64,000 nt of DNA from Streptomyces sp. NBC_00820 (GCF_036347055.1 NZ_CP108882.1:3299001-3363000); one strand, 5' to 3'; shown: positions 25,926 through 34,962, counted from the stretch's first letter. Translations and numbers: made by a program. Notes: generated by a model from the letters alone, not told the origin.

Positions 25926-27272
25926 ATGACCGTCAACGGCTCTGACGACGTACTGCTTGTCCATGGCGGAACCCCGCTGGAGGGCGAGATCCGTGTCCGC
26001 GGCGCGAAGAACCTCGTGCCGAAGGCCATGGTCGCCGCCCTGCTGGGCAGCGAGCCGAGCCGCCTGCGCAACGTCCCGGACATCCGTGACGTGCGCGTCG
26101 TGCGCGGTCTGCTGCAGCTGCACGGCGTGACGGTCCGTCCGGGTGAGGAGCCCGGCGAACTGGTGCTCGACCCGTCGCACGTCGAGAGCGCGAACGTCGC
26201 TGACATCGATGCCCACGCCGGTTCCAGCCGCATCCCGATCCTGTTCTGCGGCCCGCTGCTGCACCGTCTGGGTCACGCGTTCATCCCGGGCCTGGGCGGC
26301 TGCGACATCGGCGGCCGGCCCATCGACTTCCACTTCGAGGTGCTGCGGCAGTTCGGCGCGACCATCGAGAAGCGGGCCGACGGGCAGTACCTGGAGGCGC
26401 CGCAGCGCCTGCGCGGCACGAAGATCCGGCTGCCCTACCCGTCCGTCGGCGCGACCGAGCAGGTGCTGCTGACGGCCGTCCTCGCCGAGGGCGTCACGGA
26501 GCTGTCCAACGCGGCCGTCGAGCCGGAGATCGAGGACCTCATCTGCGTACTGCAGAAGATGGGCGCGATCATCGCGATGGACACCGACCGCACGATCCGC
26601 ATCACCGGTGTGGACAAGCTCGGCGGCTACAACCACCAGGCGCTCTCGGACCGCCTGGAGGCCGCGTCCTGGGCGTCGGCGGCGCTGGCGACCGGCGGCA
26701 ACATCTACGTCCGCGGCGCCCAGCAGCGCTCGATGATGACGTTCCTGAACACCTACCGCAAGGTGGGCGGTGCCTTCGAGATCGACGACGAGGGCATCCG
26801 CTTCTGGCACCCGGGCGGCCAGCTGAAGTCCATCGCGCTGGAGACGGACGTGCACCCCGGCTTCCAGACCGACTGGCAGCAGCCGCTGGTGGTGGCCCTC
26901 ACGCAGGCCACGGGCCTGTCCATCGTCCACGAGACGGTGTACGAGTCGCGGCTCGGCTTCACCTCCGCGCTGAACCAGATGGGCGCGCACATCCAGCTCT
27001 ACCGCGAGTGCCTGGGCGGCTCGGACTGCCGCTTCGGCCAGCGCAACTTCCTGCACTCGGCGGTCGTCTCCGGCCCGACCAAGCTGCAGGGCGCCGACCT
27101 GGTCATCCCCGACCTGCGCGGCGGCTTCTCGTACCTCATCGCGGCCCTGGCCGCCGAGGGCACCTCCCGGGTCCACGGCATCGACCTGATCAACCGCGGC
27201 TACGAGAACTTCATGGAGAAGCTCGTGGAGCTGGGCGCGAAGGTCGAGCTGCCCGGCAAGGCGCTCGGCTGA
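25926..27272 (+). CDS. murA: UDP-N-acetylglucosamine 1-carboxyvinyltransferase
   Basis: 448 residues. It transfers enolpyruvate from PEP to UDP-GlcNAc, the first committed step of peptidoglycan synthesis, in the cytosol. Diagnostic residues: Lys28-Asn29 of GAKNLVPKAMVAALL and Cys126 in GGCDIGGRPIDFHFEVL (the PEP-adduct cysteine, making it fosfomycin-sensitive in principle), plus RIPILFCGPLLHRLG. The ribosome-binding site is weak (GGAACGCGAG). The gene is monocistronic, followed by a perfect 14-bp hairpin, and convergent with hupA; this arrangement matches S. coelicolor SCO2949-SCO2950 from memory. Confidence 0.97.
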   Translation: MTVNGSDDVLLVHGGTPLEGEIRVRGAKNLVPKAMVAALLGSEPSRLRNVPDIRDVRVVRGLLQLHGVTVRPGEEPGELVLDPSHVESANVADIDAHAGSSRIPILFCGPLLHRLGHAFIPGLGGCDIGGRPIDFHFEVLRQFGATIEKRADGQYLEAPQRLRGTKIRLPYPSVGATEQVLLTAVLAEGVTELSNAAVEPEIEDLICVLQKMGAIIAMDTDRTIRITGVDKLGGYNHQALSDRLEAASWASAALATGGNIYVRGAQQRSMMTFLNTYRKVGGAFEIDDEGIRFWHPGGQLKSIALETDVHPGFQTDWQQPLVVALTQATGLSIVHETVYESRLGFTSALNQMGAHIQLYRECLGGSDCRFGQRNFLHSAVVSGPTKLQGADLVIPDLRGGFSYLIAALAAEGTSRVHGIDLINRGYENFMEKLVELGAKVELPGKALG

Positions 27273-27286
27273 CCGGCACGAACACG

Positions 27287-27321
27287 AAGAGGGCGGCCCC
27301 GGTGAAAGGGGCCGCCCTCTT
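27287..27321. terminator. murA terminator hairpin
   Basis: Perfect 14-bp inverted repeat AAGAGGGCGGCCCC / GGGGCCGCCCTCTT (27287-27300 and 27308-27321) with a GGTGAAA loop, 15 bp after the murA stop. No long T-tract, but TTGG follows. Confidence 0.9.
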
Positions 27322-27408
27322 GGCGTTCTCCGCTCAGCCGCGCGCCGAAGGGGCGCGGGGAGCCGCGCGAACGGCCACGACCGGCCCGCGGCCGCCCACG
27401 GCCGCCCA
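27287..27408. repeat. Hairpin-plus-tail repeat, copy 1
   Basis: The murA terminator and the ~85 bp that follow it (TTGGCGTTCTCCGCTCAG ... GGGGCGCGGGGAGCCGCGCGA ... CGACCGGCCCGC) are closely similar in order and content to 27516-27640, including loop and tail. The GGCGCGGGGAACTGCGCGA-type core is, from memory, a common Streptomyces intergenic sequence. Copies are about 230 bp apart, in direct orientation. Confidence 0.75.
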
Positions 27409-27515
27409 CGACGAGCCCCGCCTGCCACGATCACCCGTGACGCCCACGACCGGCCGCGCTCGCCCGTGAACGCCCACGACCGGCCGCGATCGCCTGAGAC
27501 GCGGCGGAGACGACG

Positions 27516-27553
27516 AATGGGCGGTCCTCCCGGTGAAGGGAGGACCGCCCATT
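27516..27553. terminator. Second hairpin between murA and hupA
   Basis: Perfect 16-bp stem AATGGGCGGTCCTCCC / GGGAGGACCGCCCATT (27516-27531, 27538-27553) with loop GGTGAA. It lies about 110 bp past the hupA stop on the minus strand and may serve hupA or act as a second stop for murA. It is the head of repeat copy 2. Confidence 0.85.
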
Positions 27554-27640
27554 GGCGTCGTCAGCTCAGGCGCACCTCGAAGAGGCGCGGGGAACTGCGC
27601 GAGCGGCCGCGACCGGCCCGCAGTCCCCCACGGCGCCCAG
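27516..27640. repeat. Hairpin-plus-tail repeat, copy 2
   Basis: Second copy of the block described at 27287-27408: hairpin with GGTGAA loop, then ATTGGCG, CAGCTCAGGCGCACC, AGAGGCGCGGGGAACTGCGC, CGACCGGCCCGC and CCCCCACGGCG. The stem sequences differ between copies while pairing is kept, so structure rather than sequence is conserved. Together the two copies fill most of the 393-bp gap between murA and hupA. Confidence 0.75.
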
Positions 27641-27665
27641 TCGCCCGGCGCCCGAAGCGGAGCGC

Positions 27666-27947
27666 TTACTTGCCCTTGGCGGCTTCCTTGAGCTTCGAGC
27701 CCGCGGAGACCTTCACGCTGAAGCCGGCCGGGATGTTGATGGGCTCACCGGTCTGCGGGTTGCGCGCGGTACGAGCGGCACGGTGGGTGCGCTCGAAGGT
27801 CAGGAAGCCGGGGATGGTGACCTTCTCGTCGCCCTTGGAGACGATGTCGCCGACGACCTCGGCGAACGCGGCCAGAACGGCGTCGGCGTCCTTGCGGGTC
27901 ACCTCGGCGCGGTCGGCCAGCGCGGCCACCAGCTCACTGCGGTTCAT
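27666..27947 (-). CDS. hupA: Nucleoid-associated protein HU
   Basis: 93 residues, canonical HU length, without the Lys/Ala-rich tail that marks the second Streptomyces HU (HupS). Features: MNRSELVAALADRAEVTRKDADAVL dimerisation helices, GFLTFERTHRAARTARNPQTGEPINIPA, with the RNPQTGE...I.P beta-arm that intercalates into DNA. It compacts and bends DNA and is the vegetative HU by type. GGGAG Shine-Dalgarno. It is convergent with murA and preceded by a ~320-bp gap. Confidence 0.97.
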   Translation of the reverse strand: MNRSELVAALADRAEVTRKDADAVLAAFAEVVGDIVSKGDEKVTIPGFLTFERTHRAARTARNPQTGEPINIPAGFSVKVSAGSKLKEAAKGK

Positions 27948-28268
27948 GTTGTTACTCCCGTGTTCTTCTTGCCATTGAGGCGTGAGGTGAGATCGATGCC
28001 GATGCGCTCGCGCCTAGGGACGCATCCTGCCCCTACCTGCGGCGGGAAAGCCAATCCGGCACCCGTAGGAGTCGTGAGAACACCCTAGGGAGTCACACGA
28101 AGAGCGCCCGCTCGGCCGTCACCCTAGAGGGCGCCCGGTGGTGGGGGGTTCCGCGACGCGCCGGTGCGAAGGGCGCTGCCGTATCGATCCTCACGACCAC
28201 GACACAGTACAGGGCGGCGTAAACGGCCCGTCCGGCGCTCGCCGACGGGCCGTTCGGCCGGAGCGGGC
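27948..28268. other. Intergenic region hupA / malic enzyme
   Basis: 321 bp. It contains the hupA promoter and leader (GGGAG before the start) and, towards 28222-28254, the malic-enzyme terminator. A stretch at 28002-28110 has two CCTAGGG/CCCTAGG-type motifs. Nothing else recognised. Confidence 0.55.
28222..28254 (-). terminator. Terminator hairpin of malic enzyme gene
   Basis: 11-bp perfect stem AACGGCCCGTC / GACGGGCCGTT (28222-28232 with 28244-28254), loop 11 nt, 15 bp after the malic enzyme stop codon on the minus strand. Confidence 0.8.
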
Positions 28269-29693
28269 CTACTCGGCCGACACGGTCGCGCCGGCGGCCC
28301 GCGCTGCGTCGCGCACCGCGCCGGCCACCGCGCCCGCGACCCGGTCGTTGAACACGCTCGGGATGATGTAGTTCGGGTTCAGCTCGTCCTCGCTCACCAC
28401 GCCGGCCAGGGCCTGCGCGGCGGCGAGCATCATCTCGGTGTTGACCGTGCGGGAGTGGGCGTCGAGCAGGCCGCGGAAGACACCCGGGAAGACCAGCACG
28501 TTGTTGATCTGGTTGGGGAAGTCCGAGCGGCCGGTGGCCACAACTGCCGCCGTCCGGCGGGCGATTGCCGGGTCGACCTCGGGGTCGGGGTTCGCGAGCG
28601 CGAACACGATCGCGTCGTCCGCCATGGCGGCCACGTCGGCGCCGTCGAGGACGTTCGGGGCGGAGACGCCGATGAAGACGTCGGCGCCGCACACGGCCTC
28701 CTTCAGGGTGCCGGTCAGGCCCTCGGGGTTGGTGTTGTCGGCGATCCAGCGCAGCGGGGAGTCGGCCGGGGCGTCCACCAGGTCGCCGCGCCCGGAGTGC
28801 ACGACGCCCTGGATGTCGGCGACGACGGCGTTCTTCACGCCGGCCGCGAGCAGCAGCTTGAGGATGGCCGTGCCGGCGGCGCCGGCGCCGGACATGACGA
28901 CGCGGATGTTCTCGATCGCCTTGCCGGTGACGCGCAGCGCGTTGGTGAGGGCGGCGAGGACGACGATCGCGGTGCCGTGCTGGTCGTCGTGGAAGACGGG
29001 GATGTCGAGGGCCTCGCGCAGGCGGGCCTCGATCTCGAAGCAGCGGGGCGCGGAGATGTCCTCGAGGTTGATGCCGGCGAACCCGGGGGCGATCGCCTTG
29101 ACGATCTCGACGATCGCGTCGGTGTCCTGGGTGTCCAGGCAGATCGGCCAGGCGTCGATGCCGGCGAAGCGCTTGAACAGGGCGGCCTTGCCCTCCATGA
29201 CGGGCAGCGCGGCCATGGGACCGATGTTGCCGAGGCCGAGCACGGCGGAGCCGTCCGTCACGACCGCAACGGAGTTGCGCTTGATCGTGAGGCGGCGGGC
29301 GTCCTCGGGGTTCTCGGCGATCGCCATGCACACGCGGGCCACACCCGGCGTGTAGATCATGGACAGGTCGTCACGGTTGCGGATGGGGTGCTTGGACTGC
29401 ATCTCGATCTTGCCGCCGAGGTGCATCAGGAACGTGCGGTCCGAGACCTTGCCGAGGGTGACGCCGTCGATGCCGCGCAGCTCCTGCACGATCTCGTCGG
29501 CGTGCGCGGTGGAGGTCGCCGCGATGGTGACGTCGATGCGGAGCTTCTCGTGGCCGGATGCGGTCACGTCGAGGCCGGTCACCGAGCCTCCGGAGGACTC
29601 CACAGCGGTGGTGAGCTGCGAGACGGCGGTTCCGCTCGCGGGCACCTCCAGCCGGATAGTCATCGAGTAGGAGACGCTGGGCGCCGTTGCCAT
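28269..29693 (-). CDS. NAD-dependent malic enzyme with N-terminal ACT domain
   Basis: 474 residues, AGAGGAAG Shine-Dalgarno. Decarboxylates malate to pyruvate, making NAD(P)H. Residues ~1-85 form an ACT-like regulatory domain ([31 protein letters not shown]). The malic core follows: [78 protein letters not shown] and the Rossmann [18 protein letters not shown]. coelicolor SCO2951, in the same place next to hupA, is recalled as the NAD-dependent isoform. The cofactor preference itself is not decided from sequence here. Monocistronic. Confidence 0.95.
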   Translation of the reverse strand: MATAPSVSYSMTIRLEVPASGTAVSQLTTAVESSGGSVTGLDVTASGHEKLRIDVTIAATSTAHADEIVQELRGIDGVTLGKVSDRTFLMHLGGKIEMQSKHPIRNRDDLSMIYTPGVARVCMAIAENPEDARRLTIKRNSVAVVTDGSAVLGLGNIGPMAALPVMEGKAALFKRFAGIDAWPICLDTQDTDAIVEIVKAIAPGFAGINLEDISAPRCFEIEARLREALDIPVFHDDQHGTAIVVLAALTNALRVTGKAIENIRVVMSGAGAAGTAILKLLLAAGVKNAVVADIQGVVHSGRGDLVDAPADSPLRWIADNTNPEGLTGTLKEAVCGADVFIGVSAPNVLDGADVAAMADDAIVFALANPDPEVDPAIARRTAAVVATGRSDFPNQINNVLVFPGVFRGLLDAHSRTVNTEMMLAAAQALAGVVSEDELNPNYIIPSVFNDRVAGAVAGAVRDAARAAGATVSAE

Positions 29694-30038
29694 GGCCGAC
29701 TTCCTCTGCTTTCACCGTGTCGCGTGTTGTGCCGTCCGATCGTCGCACCTACCCCCGAGTACGTGGTAGTCGCCTCGACTTAAGGACGTTTTGTTCACGT
29801 CTGCCGCGTCCACGCGGGCAGACGAAGAGGCCCACGTCACACGGTGACGTGGGCCTCTCGCACGTTCATGACACCGACCCGCCATGCTCGCCTCGCGGCA
29901 AGTGGTCCCTCGTAGGGACAAAGGTTGGGCCCGGGGGCTTGGATCGAGCCGGTGCCACAGCAAGGCTAACAAACGGATGCCGACCCTCATTCCCGATGTG
30001 TGGAGTTCGGGGGAACCGCCGTGTGGCGCCCGGGTGAA
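29694..30038. other. Intergenic region malic enzyme / HelD-like gene
   Basis: 345 bp. It contains the malic enzyme promoter (near 29694-29800) and the strong hairpin at 29827-29857. The 29860-30000 stretch is comparatively AT-rich for this window (for example AGCAAGGCTAACAAACGG) but holds no credible frame or tRNA fold. A small untranslated RNA cannot be excluded. Confidence 0.5.
29827..29857. terminator. Strong hairpin downstream of HelD-like gene
   Basis: Perfect 14-bp stem GAGGCCCACGTCAC / GTGACGTGGGCCTC (29827-29840, 29844-29857), loop ACG. It lies ~180 bp after the HelD-like stop codon and before the malic enzyme promoter, both on the minus strand. Confidence 0.8.
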
Positions 30039-32420
30039 TCAGTCCCTGAGCAGGTCCGGCACCCCGGCCGCGTCCGGCTCGTCACGCTCGCCGGACACCA
30101 CGGTCAGCTGCTGGGTGGCCCGGGTCAGCGCGACGTAGAGCACCCGCAGACCGGCCGGGGACTCGTCGGCGATCTCCGCCGGGGACACGACCACCGTCGC
30201 GTCGTACTCCAGGCCCTTGGCCTCCAGGCTGCCGAGGGCCACCACCCGGTCGCCGAGTCCGGCCAGCCAGCGCCGGGCCTCCTCACGCCGGTTCATGGCG
30301 ACGACGACGCCGACGGTGCCGTCGACCTGGTCGAGCAGCTGCTCGGCCGCCGCGCGGACGGTCCGCTCCAGGGAGTCCTCCACGACCCGGAACCGGGGTT
30401 CGACGCCGGTGGAGCGTACGGCGGAGGGCGACTCGGAGCCGGGCATGGCGAGGGCCAGGACCTTGGCGGCCAGCTCGGCGATCTCCGCGGGGTTGCGGTA
30501 GTTCACGGTGAGCTGGAAGCGGCGCCGGGGGCGGGTGCCGAGGGCCTCGTCGCGGGCCTCGGCGGCCTCGTCCGGGTCGGACCAGGAGGACTGGGCGGGG
30601 TCGCCGACGACCGTCCAGGTGGCGTGCCGGCCGCGGCGGCCGACCATGCGCCACTGCATGGGGGTGAGGTCCTGTGCCTCGTCCACGATGACGTGGGCGT
30701 ACTCGGTGCGCTCCTGCGCGAGCCGCTCGGCCCGCTCCCACTGGGACTCCTCGCGGGTCGGCATCAGCTCCTCCAGGCCGGTGAGGTGGGCCAGCGGGTC
30801 GAGTTCGCGCTTCCTGCGGGGAGGACGGGCCGGGGCGCCGAGGATCGCCTGGAGTTCGTCCAGCATGGCGATGTCGTGCACGGAGTGGCCGTCCCGCTTC
30901 AGCGAGCGGGCGACCTTGCGGACCTCGCCGGGGTTGAGGACGCGGCGGGCCCAGCGGCCCAGGCGCCGGTCGTCGGCCATGGCCGCGAGGACGCCCTTCG
31001 GGGTCAGCTCGGGCCACCAGGCGTCGAGGAAGCCGATGAAGGAGTCCTCGGTGGTGATGTCCTCGTCGAAGGAGGAGCGCAGCTCGGCGGCCAGCTCCGG
31101 GTCGCTGTGCCGCCCGGCCGCGCCGGACTTGGCCCACAGGGCGTCCAGCAGCAGCTTGCGGGCGCGCGGGCGCAGCAGGTTGACGGGCGCGGTGCCGCCC
31201 AGGGCGGTGTGGCGGACACGTTCCAGCTCGGCGGCCTCCAGTTCGAGGCGGCGGCCGAAGGCGACGACGCGGAGCCGGGTGGGCGGGCCGGCGGGGGTCC
31301 CGGGGGTGATGTCGTCCTCGTCGTCGTCCAGGGTGAGCTGCCCGGCGGGGGCGCCGCCGCCCCGGCCCAGCTCCAGGGCGCCGCGCGCCGCCTTCCGCAG
31401 CACCTTCAGCATCCGGTGCGAGCCCTTGGCGCGGGCCACGGCCGGGGAGTCGTACAGCGTGGCCTCGACACCGTCGACGAGGGAGCCGATCGCGCGGATG
31501 GCGACCTGGCCCTCCTCGCCGAGGGAGGGCAGCACACCCTCGGTGTAGGCCACCAGCAGCGGGGTCGGCGAGACGATCAGGATGCCGCCCGCGTAGCGTC
31601 TGCGGTCCTGGTAGAGCAGGTAGGCGGCGCGGTGCAGGGCGACGGCGGTCTTGCCGGTGCCGGGGCCGCCCTCGACGTAGGTGACGGAGGCGGCGGGGGC
31701 GCGGATGACCAGGTCCTGCTCGGCCTGGATGGAGGAGACGATGTCCCGCATGGTGTGGCTGCGGGCCTGACCGAGCGCGGCCATCAGGGCGCCGTCGCCG
31801 ATGACGGGCAGCTCCTGGCCGTCGAGGGTGGCCTTCAGCTCGGGGCGCATCAGGTCGTCCTCGACGCCGAGGACCTGGCGGCCCTTGGAGCGGATGACGC
31901 GGCGCCGTACGACCCGGCCGGGGTCGACCGGGGTGGAGCGGTAGAACGGCGCGGCGGCCGGCGCCCGCCAGTCGATGACCAGCGGGGAGTAGTCCTCGTC
32001 GAGGACGCCGATCCGGCCGATGTGCAGGGTCTCGGCGATGTCGGCGGTGCTGTCGGGCCGGACCGCGCCCTCGGCGGGCTCGATCGCCGTGTACGCGCCG
32101 TCGGGGCCCTTCTTGCCGTCCTTGCCGGCGAGCAGGTCGATGCGGCCGAAGAGGAAGTCCTCGAACTCGTTGTTGAGCCGGTTCAGATGGACACCGGCCC
32201 GGAAGACCTGGGCGTCGCGCTCGGCCAGCGCGCCCGGTGTGCCCACCTGGCCGCGTTTGGCCGCGTCGTTCATCAGGAACTCGGCCTCGTGGATCTTCTC
32301 CTCTAGACGCCGGTACACCCGGTCCAGGTGTTCCTGCTCGACGCTGATCTCTCGGTCACGTACGGAGTCGTGTGCACCGTGTACCGAGCCGAGCGCGGAC
32401 TGCTGAACCTGAGCGGCCAC
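30039..32420 (-). CDS. HelD-like RNA polymerase-associated SF1 helicase
   Basis: 793 residues from GTG 32420 (AAGGGGG). UvrD-type motifs: Walker A TYVEGGPGTGKTAVALHRAAYLL (~residue 250), DEAQDLTPMQWRM, GDPAQSSWSD, QLTVNYRNPAEIAELA and VLYVALTRATQQL. The N-terminus is an alpha-helical arm (EQEHLDRVYRRLEEKIHEAEFLMNDAAKRGQVGTPGALAERDAQVFRAGVHLNRL shared in type with mycobacterial and Bacillus HelD), followed by VIDWRAPAAAPFYRSTPVDPG. Such proteins push into RNA polymerase, remove stalled complexes, and some (HelR) protect against rifampicin. True DNA unwinding is not expected. Upstream neighbours are rsuA-sigU on the same strand. Confidence 0.88.
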   Translation of the reverse strand: MAAQVQQSALGSVHGAHDSVRDREISVEQEHLDRVYRRLEEKIHEAEFLMNDAAKRGQVGTPGALAERDAQVFRAGVHLNRLNNEFEDFLFGRIDLLAGKDGKKGPDGAYTAIEPAEGAVRPDSTADIAETLHIGRIGVLDEDYSPLVIDWRAPAAAPFYRSTPVDPGRVVRRRVIRSKGRQVLGVEDDLMRPELKATLDGQELPVIGDGALMAALGQARSHTMRDIVSSIQAEQDLVIRAPAASVTYVEGGPGTGKTAVALHRAAYLLYQDRRRYAGGILIVSPTPLLVAYTEGVLPSLGEEGQVAIRAIGSLVDGVEATLYDSPAVARAKGSHRMLKVLRKAARGALELGRGGGAPAGQLTLDDDEDDITPGTPAGPPTRLRVVAFGRRLELEAAELERVRHTALGGTAPVNLLRPRARKLLLDALWAKSGAAGRHSDPELAAELRSSFDEDITTEDSFIGFLDAWWPELTPKGVLAAMADDRRLGRWARRVLNPGEVRKVARSLKRDGHSVHDIAMLDELQAILGAPARPPRRKRELDPLAHLTGLEELMPTREESQWERAERLAQERTEYAHVIVDEAQDLTPMQWRMVGRRGRHATWTVVGDPAQSSWSDPDEAAEARDEALGTRPRRRFQLTVNYRNPAEIAELAAKVLALAMPGSESPSAVRSTGVEPRFRVVEDSLERTVRAAAEQLLDQVDGTVGVVVAMNRREEARRWLAGLGDRVVALGSLEAKGLEYDATVVVSPAEIADESPAGLRVLYVALTRATQQLTVVSGERDEPDAAGVPDLLRD

Positions 32421-32489
32421 CGGGCCCCCTTCTGACGTGCTGGGCAGCCGTCAACCGTACGCGAAGGGGACCCGGCAAAGCTACGTCGG

Positions 32490-33314
32490 CTACGCGTCCA
32501 CCTGGACGAGCTTCTTCCCTTCGAAGGTCATCACCTCGAAGTGGTCGATCTCGTTCGGCTTCAGAGCGGTGCCGCCGCCGATGTACAGCGGGTTCTTGGC
32601 CTCCTGGGTCGGGGCGTCCGGGAGCCCGTAGCCCCACTTCCCGACGGACCAGGAACCGAGCGTCTGGCGTTCGCCGTTCTTGGCGACCGCGACCAGGGAG
32701 CACTTGAGCGGTCCCTTGACGCCCTTGAGCTGGAGGACCGTGTCGGTCCCCCAGTTCTTCTCGCCCATGGCGACGGTGGCGGAGACGCCGGTGGCGTTGT
32801 CCGTGCCCGAGACCTTGTCGGGCAGCTTGGCGAAGGTGTCCTTGGCCCCGGCCGCCAGCGGCGTGGCCGTCTGTCCCGAGTCCCCGCCGCTACCGGCCGC
32901 CATGACGCCGACCGGGCCGGCGATGATCAGCGCGGCCGCGGCCGCGATCATGTAGAAGCTCTTGCGCCGCTTCTGCGCCCGGCGCTCGGAGACGTCGTCG
33001 ACCAGTCGCTCCACCAGCCGCGGGCTGGGCCGCGCCGACAGCGACTCGCCGAGCGCGGGGGTGCTGCCGCTTTCCGGGAGGTCGGCGAGGGCGGCCAGCA
33101 TGGGCTCCATCCCCGCCAGCTCGTCCAGTTGCTGGGCGCACCACTCGCAGCCCGCGAGGTGGGCCTCGAAGGCGGTCGCCTCGGCGTCGTCCAGGATCCC
33201 GAGCGCGTAGGCGCCGACGGTCTCGTGTTCGTTGGGCGCTGGAGATCCCTGCATGCGGCCAGACATACCCGTACCACCCGTGCCGAACCCTTGCATTCCC
33301 CCGTATCCGCTCAT
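32490..33314 (-). CDS. rsuA: Zinc-binding anti-sigma factor RsuA
   Basis: 274 residues from ATG 33314, which overlaps the sigU stop by one base (TGATG). The ZAS motif is clear: HETVGAYALGILDDAEATAFEAHLAGCEWCAQQL with H-x3-C-x2-C. One membrane helix (YMIAAAAALIIAGPVGVMAA) separates the cytoplasmic sigma-binding part from an extracytoplasmic anti-sigma-K type domain (WGTDTVLQLKGVKGPLKCSLVAVAKNGERQTLGSW). It would sequester SigU until an envelope signal. A Gly/Met-rich N-terminal tail (SGYGGMQGFGTGGTGMSG) precedes the ZAS domain. The name follows S. coelicolor SCO2953 context, recalled. Confidence 0.88.
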   Translation of the reverse strand: MSGYGGMQGFGTGGTGMSGRMQGSPAPNEHETVGAYALGILDDAEATAFEAHLAGCEWCAQQLDELAGMEPMLAALADLPESGSTPALGESLSARPSPRLVERLVDDVSERRAQKRRKSFYMIAAAAALIIAGPVGVMAAGSGGDSGQTATPLAAGAKDTFAKLPDKVSGTDNATGVSATVAMGEKNWGTDTVLQLKGVKGPLKCSLVAVAKNGERQTLGSWSVGKWGYGLPDAPTQEAKNPLYIGGGTALKPNEIDHFEVMTFEGKKLVQVDA

Positions 33315-33838
33315 CACGCCGTCACCCCCCGCTCCTCCAGTGCCAGCTTCATCGAACGCAGGGCGTAGAACACCCGGGAGCGGACCGTGCCGCTGGGTAT
33401 GCCCAGGGTCTGGGCCGCCTCGTTGACGGTACGCCCCTTGAAATAGGTCTCGACGAGGACCTCCCGGTGGGCCGGGGTCAGGTCGTCGAGCGCGTCCGAC
33501 AGCGTCATCAGCCACAGCGCCTTGTCGATCTCGTCCTCCGCGGGGATGACCTCCAGCGGCGACGGATCGACCTCCTGCGGCCGGGCCTGCCGGCTGCGGT
33601 GGCCGTCGATGACGATGCGACGCGCGACCGTCACCAGCCAGGGGCGTACCGAACCGGTCGCCCGATTGAGCTGACCGGCGTTCTTCCAGGCACGGATGAG
33701 GGTTTCCTGTACGACGTCCTCGGCGCGCTGCCGGTCTCCGGCCACCAGCCTGAGGACATACGCGAGCAGCGGTCCGGCGTGCTCGCGGTACAGAGCACGC
33801 ATCAGCTCCTCATCAGGTTCCGAGGGCTGTGAAGACAT
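33314..33838 (-). CDS. sigU: ECF sigma factor SigU
   Basis: 174 residues from ATG 33838; GTG 33874 would add 12 residues. Region 2 (LMRALYREHAGPLLAYVLRLVAGDRQRAEDVVQETLIRAWKN, with RPWLVTVARRIVIDGHR) and region 4 (LDDLTPAHREVLVETYFKGRTVNEAAQTLGIPSGTVRSRVFYALRSMK) are complete; no region 1.1 or 3, as in ECF factors. Coupled to the membrane anti-sigma gene rsuA. In S. coelicolor free SigU is reported to disturb differentiation and secretion (SCO2954, from memory). An autoregulated promoter would be expected upstream but I could not assign one. Confidence 0.9.
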   Translation of the reverse strand: MSSQPSEPDEELMRALYREHAGPLLAYVLRLVAGDRQRAEDVVQETLIRAWKNAGQLNRATGSVRPWLVTVARRIVIDGHRSRQARPQEVDPSPLEVIPAEDEIDKALWLMTLSDALDDLTPAHREVLVETYFKGRTVNEAAQTLGIPSGTVRSRVFYALRSMKLALEERGVTA

Positions 33839-34156
33839 GCGATGTCGGGCCCTCGATCCACGTTCATTGGCCACGGCCGCATCCTTGCGCACGCCCACCT
33901 CCGGTGTCCGGGGGTTCCCCCAGTCGGTCGCTCGCCCACCCGTACGGAACAGGGACGTGTGTTGTTCAAACCTGTGGAGCATTTTTCTTGGGGGTGGTGT
34001 GACGAGCGGGACATGCGCACACATTCTCCGCGCCCGATCTTTACATTTCCGACACATCGTCAGGGGCGGTCCGGCGCAACGGACATGACCACGGGAAACC
34101 CCTGGCGGGCCACGGTGTTACCTAAATCACTGCACGCCGGCGGGGTCCGGCGGCCC
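33839..34156. other. Leader/promoter region of sigU
   Basis: 318 bp between the CGNR gene's stop and sigU. A comparatively AT-rich patch at 33955-34060 (AAATGTAAAGATCG and GTTTGAACAAC on the minus strand) is the likeliest promoter area. The string GGGGGAACCCCC near 33905-33920 contains a GGAAC core like ECF -35 elements but is palindromic, and the expected -10 was not found at the right distance. Confidence 0.45.
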
Positions 34157-34750
34157 TCAGGCGCGCGCGAGCGCGGCCCGCCGGCGGTGCCGGGCCACCC
34201 GCTCCCGGTTCCCGCAGACCTCGCTGGAGCACCAGCGCCGCCTGCGCCCCCGGGACGTGTCGAGGTACACGATGGGGCAGTTGTCCCCTTCGCACTGGCG
34301 CACGGCGGCGCGCGCCACGGGGTCGGTGAGCAGCTCCACGGCATCGCGCGCGACGACGGCCAGCAGCGCGGCGCACGCGGGCGCCCCGGCCAACTCCCGT
34401 ACCAGCGTGCCGTCCTCCCCGCGTACCGCGCGCGGGACCGGGGGCGCGGTGCCCGCGATCTCGTTGACCCGGCCGAGCGCGGGACCGTACGACGCCGGGT
34501 CCGCGACGGCGGGGCCGCGCACCAACCGGTCGACGTGTCCGCGCAGTTCCCGGAACCGGACCGGCCAGGAGGCGTCCGCGTGGTCGAGCGGGGTACGGGC
34601 GGGCACGAGACCGGCGCCGGTGATCCAGGCGCACAACGGGCCCACGGTGCCGAGCTGTTCGGCCGGGTGCGCGGTCGCGAGCAGATCCAGGCAGATCCGC
34701 CCGGCGTCGAACCGCGGCTCGTACGGGGCCGTGGCCGTACCCAGTGCCAT
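34157..34750 (-). CDS. CGNR zinc-finger / ABATE-domain regulator
   Basis: 197 residues from ATG 34750. N-terminal ABATE-type domain (DAGRICLDLLATAHPAEQLG), C-terminal treble-clef zinc finger QCEGDNCPIVYLDTSRGRRRRWCSSEVCGNRERVARHRRR, whose final CGNR gives the family name. These are putative DNA-binding stress or antibiotic-response regulators with poorly known targets. Arg-rich C-terminus fits nucleic-acid binding. It is monocistronic between nnaR and sigU, all on the minus strand. Confidence 0.85.
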   Translation of the reverse strand: MALGTATAPYEPRFDAGRICLDLLATAHPAEQLGTVGPLCAWITGAGLVPARTPLDHADASWPVRFRELRGHVDRLVRGPAVADPASYGPALGRVNEIAGTAPPVPRAVRGEDGTLVRELAGAPACAALLAVVARDAVELLTDPVARAAVRQCEGDNCPIVYLDTSRGRRRRWCSSEVCGNRERVARHRRRAALARA

Positions 34751-34962
34751 GTGTCCGTCACCGCCTAGGGTCACCGAGCGTGGGTTCCGCTTCCCCTCCC
34801 ACAGTGCCCGTCCGCACCCGGCACCGGAACCCCTCGTACCGCCGTTCCCCGCGGCGCGGCACCGAAGCGGGGCACCGGAGCGGGGCACCGGAAGGCCGGA
34901 GCGCCCGGAAACCGGCACCGGGAACCCGGAGCACTCCGGGGCGGCCGCCCGTGCGCCGCGGC

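Noticed and set aside
28093..29331. Second-frame protein on the malic enzyme strand
   Set aside because: Arg/Gly/Pro-rich out-of-frame shadow; the true malic enzyme motifs are in the other frame.
33900..33925. ECF-type -35 (GGAAC) upstream of sigU
   Set aside because: The GGAAC occurs inside a GGGGGAACCCCC palindrome and no -10 at suitable spacing was found; not listed as a promoter.
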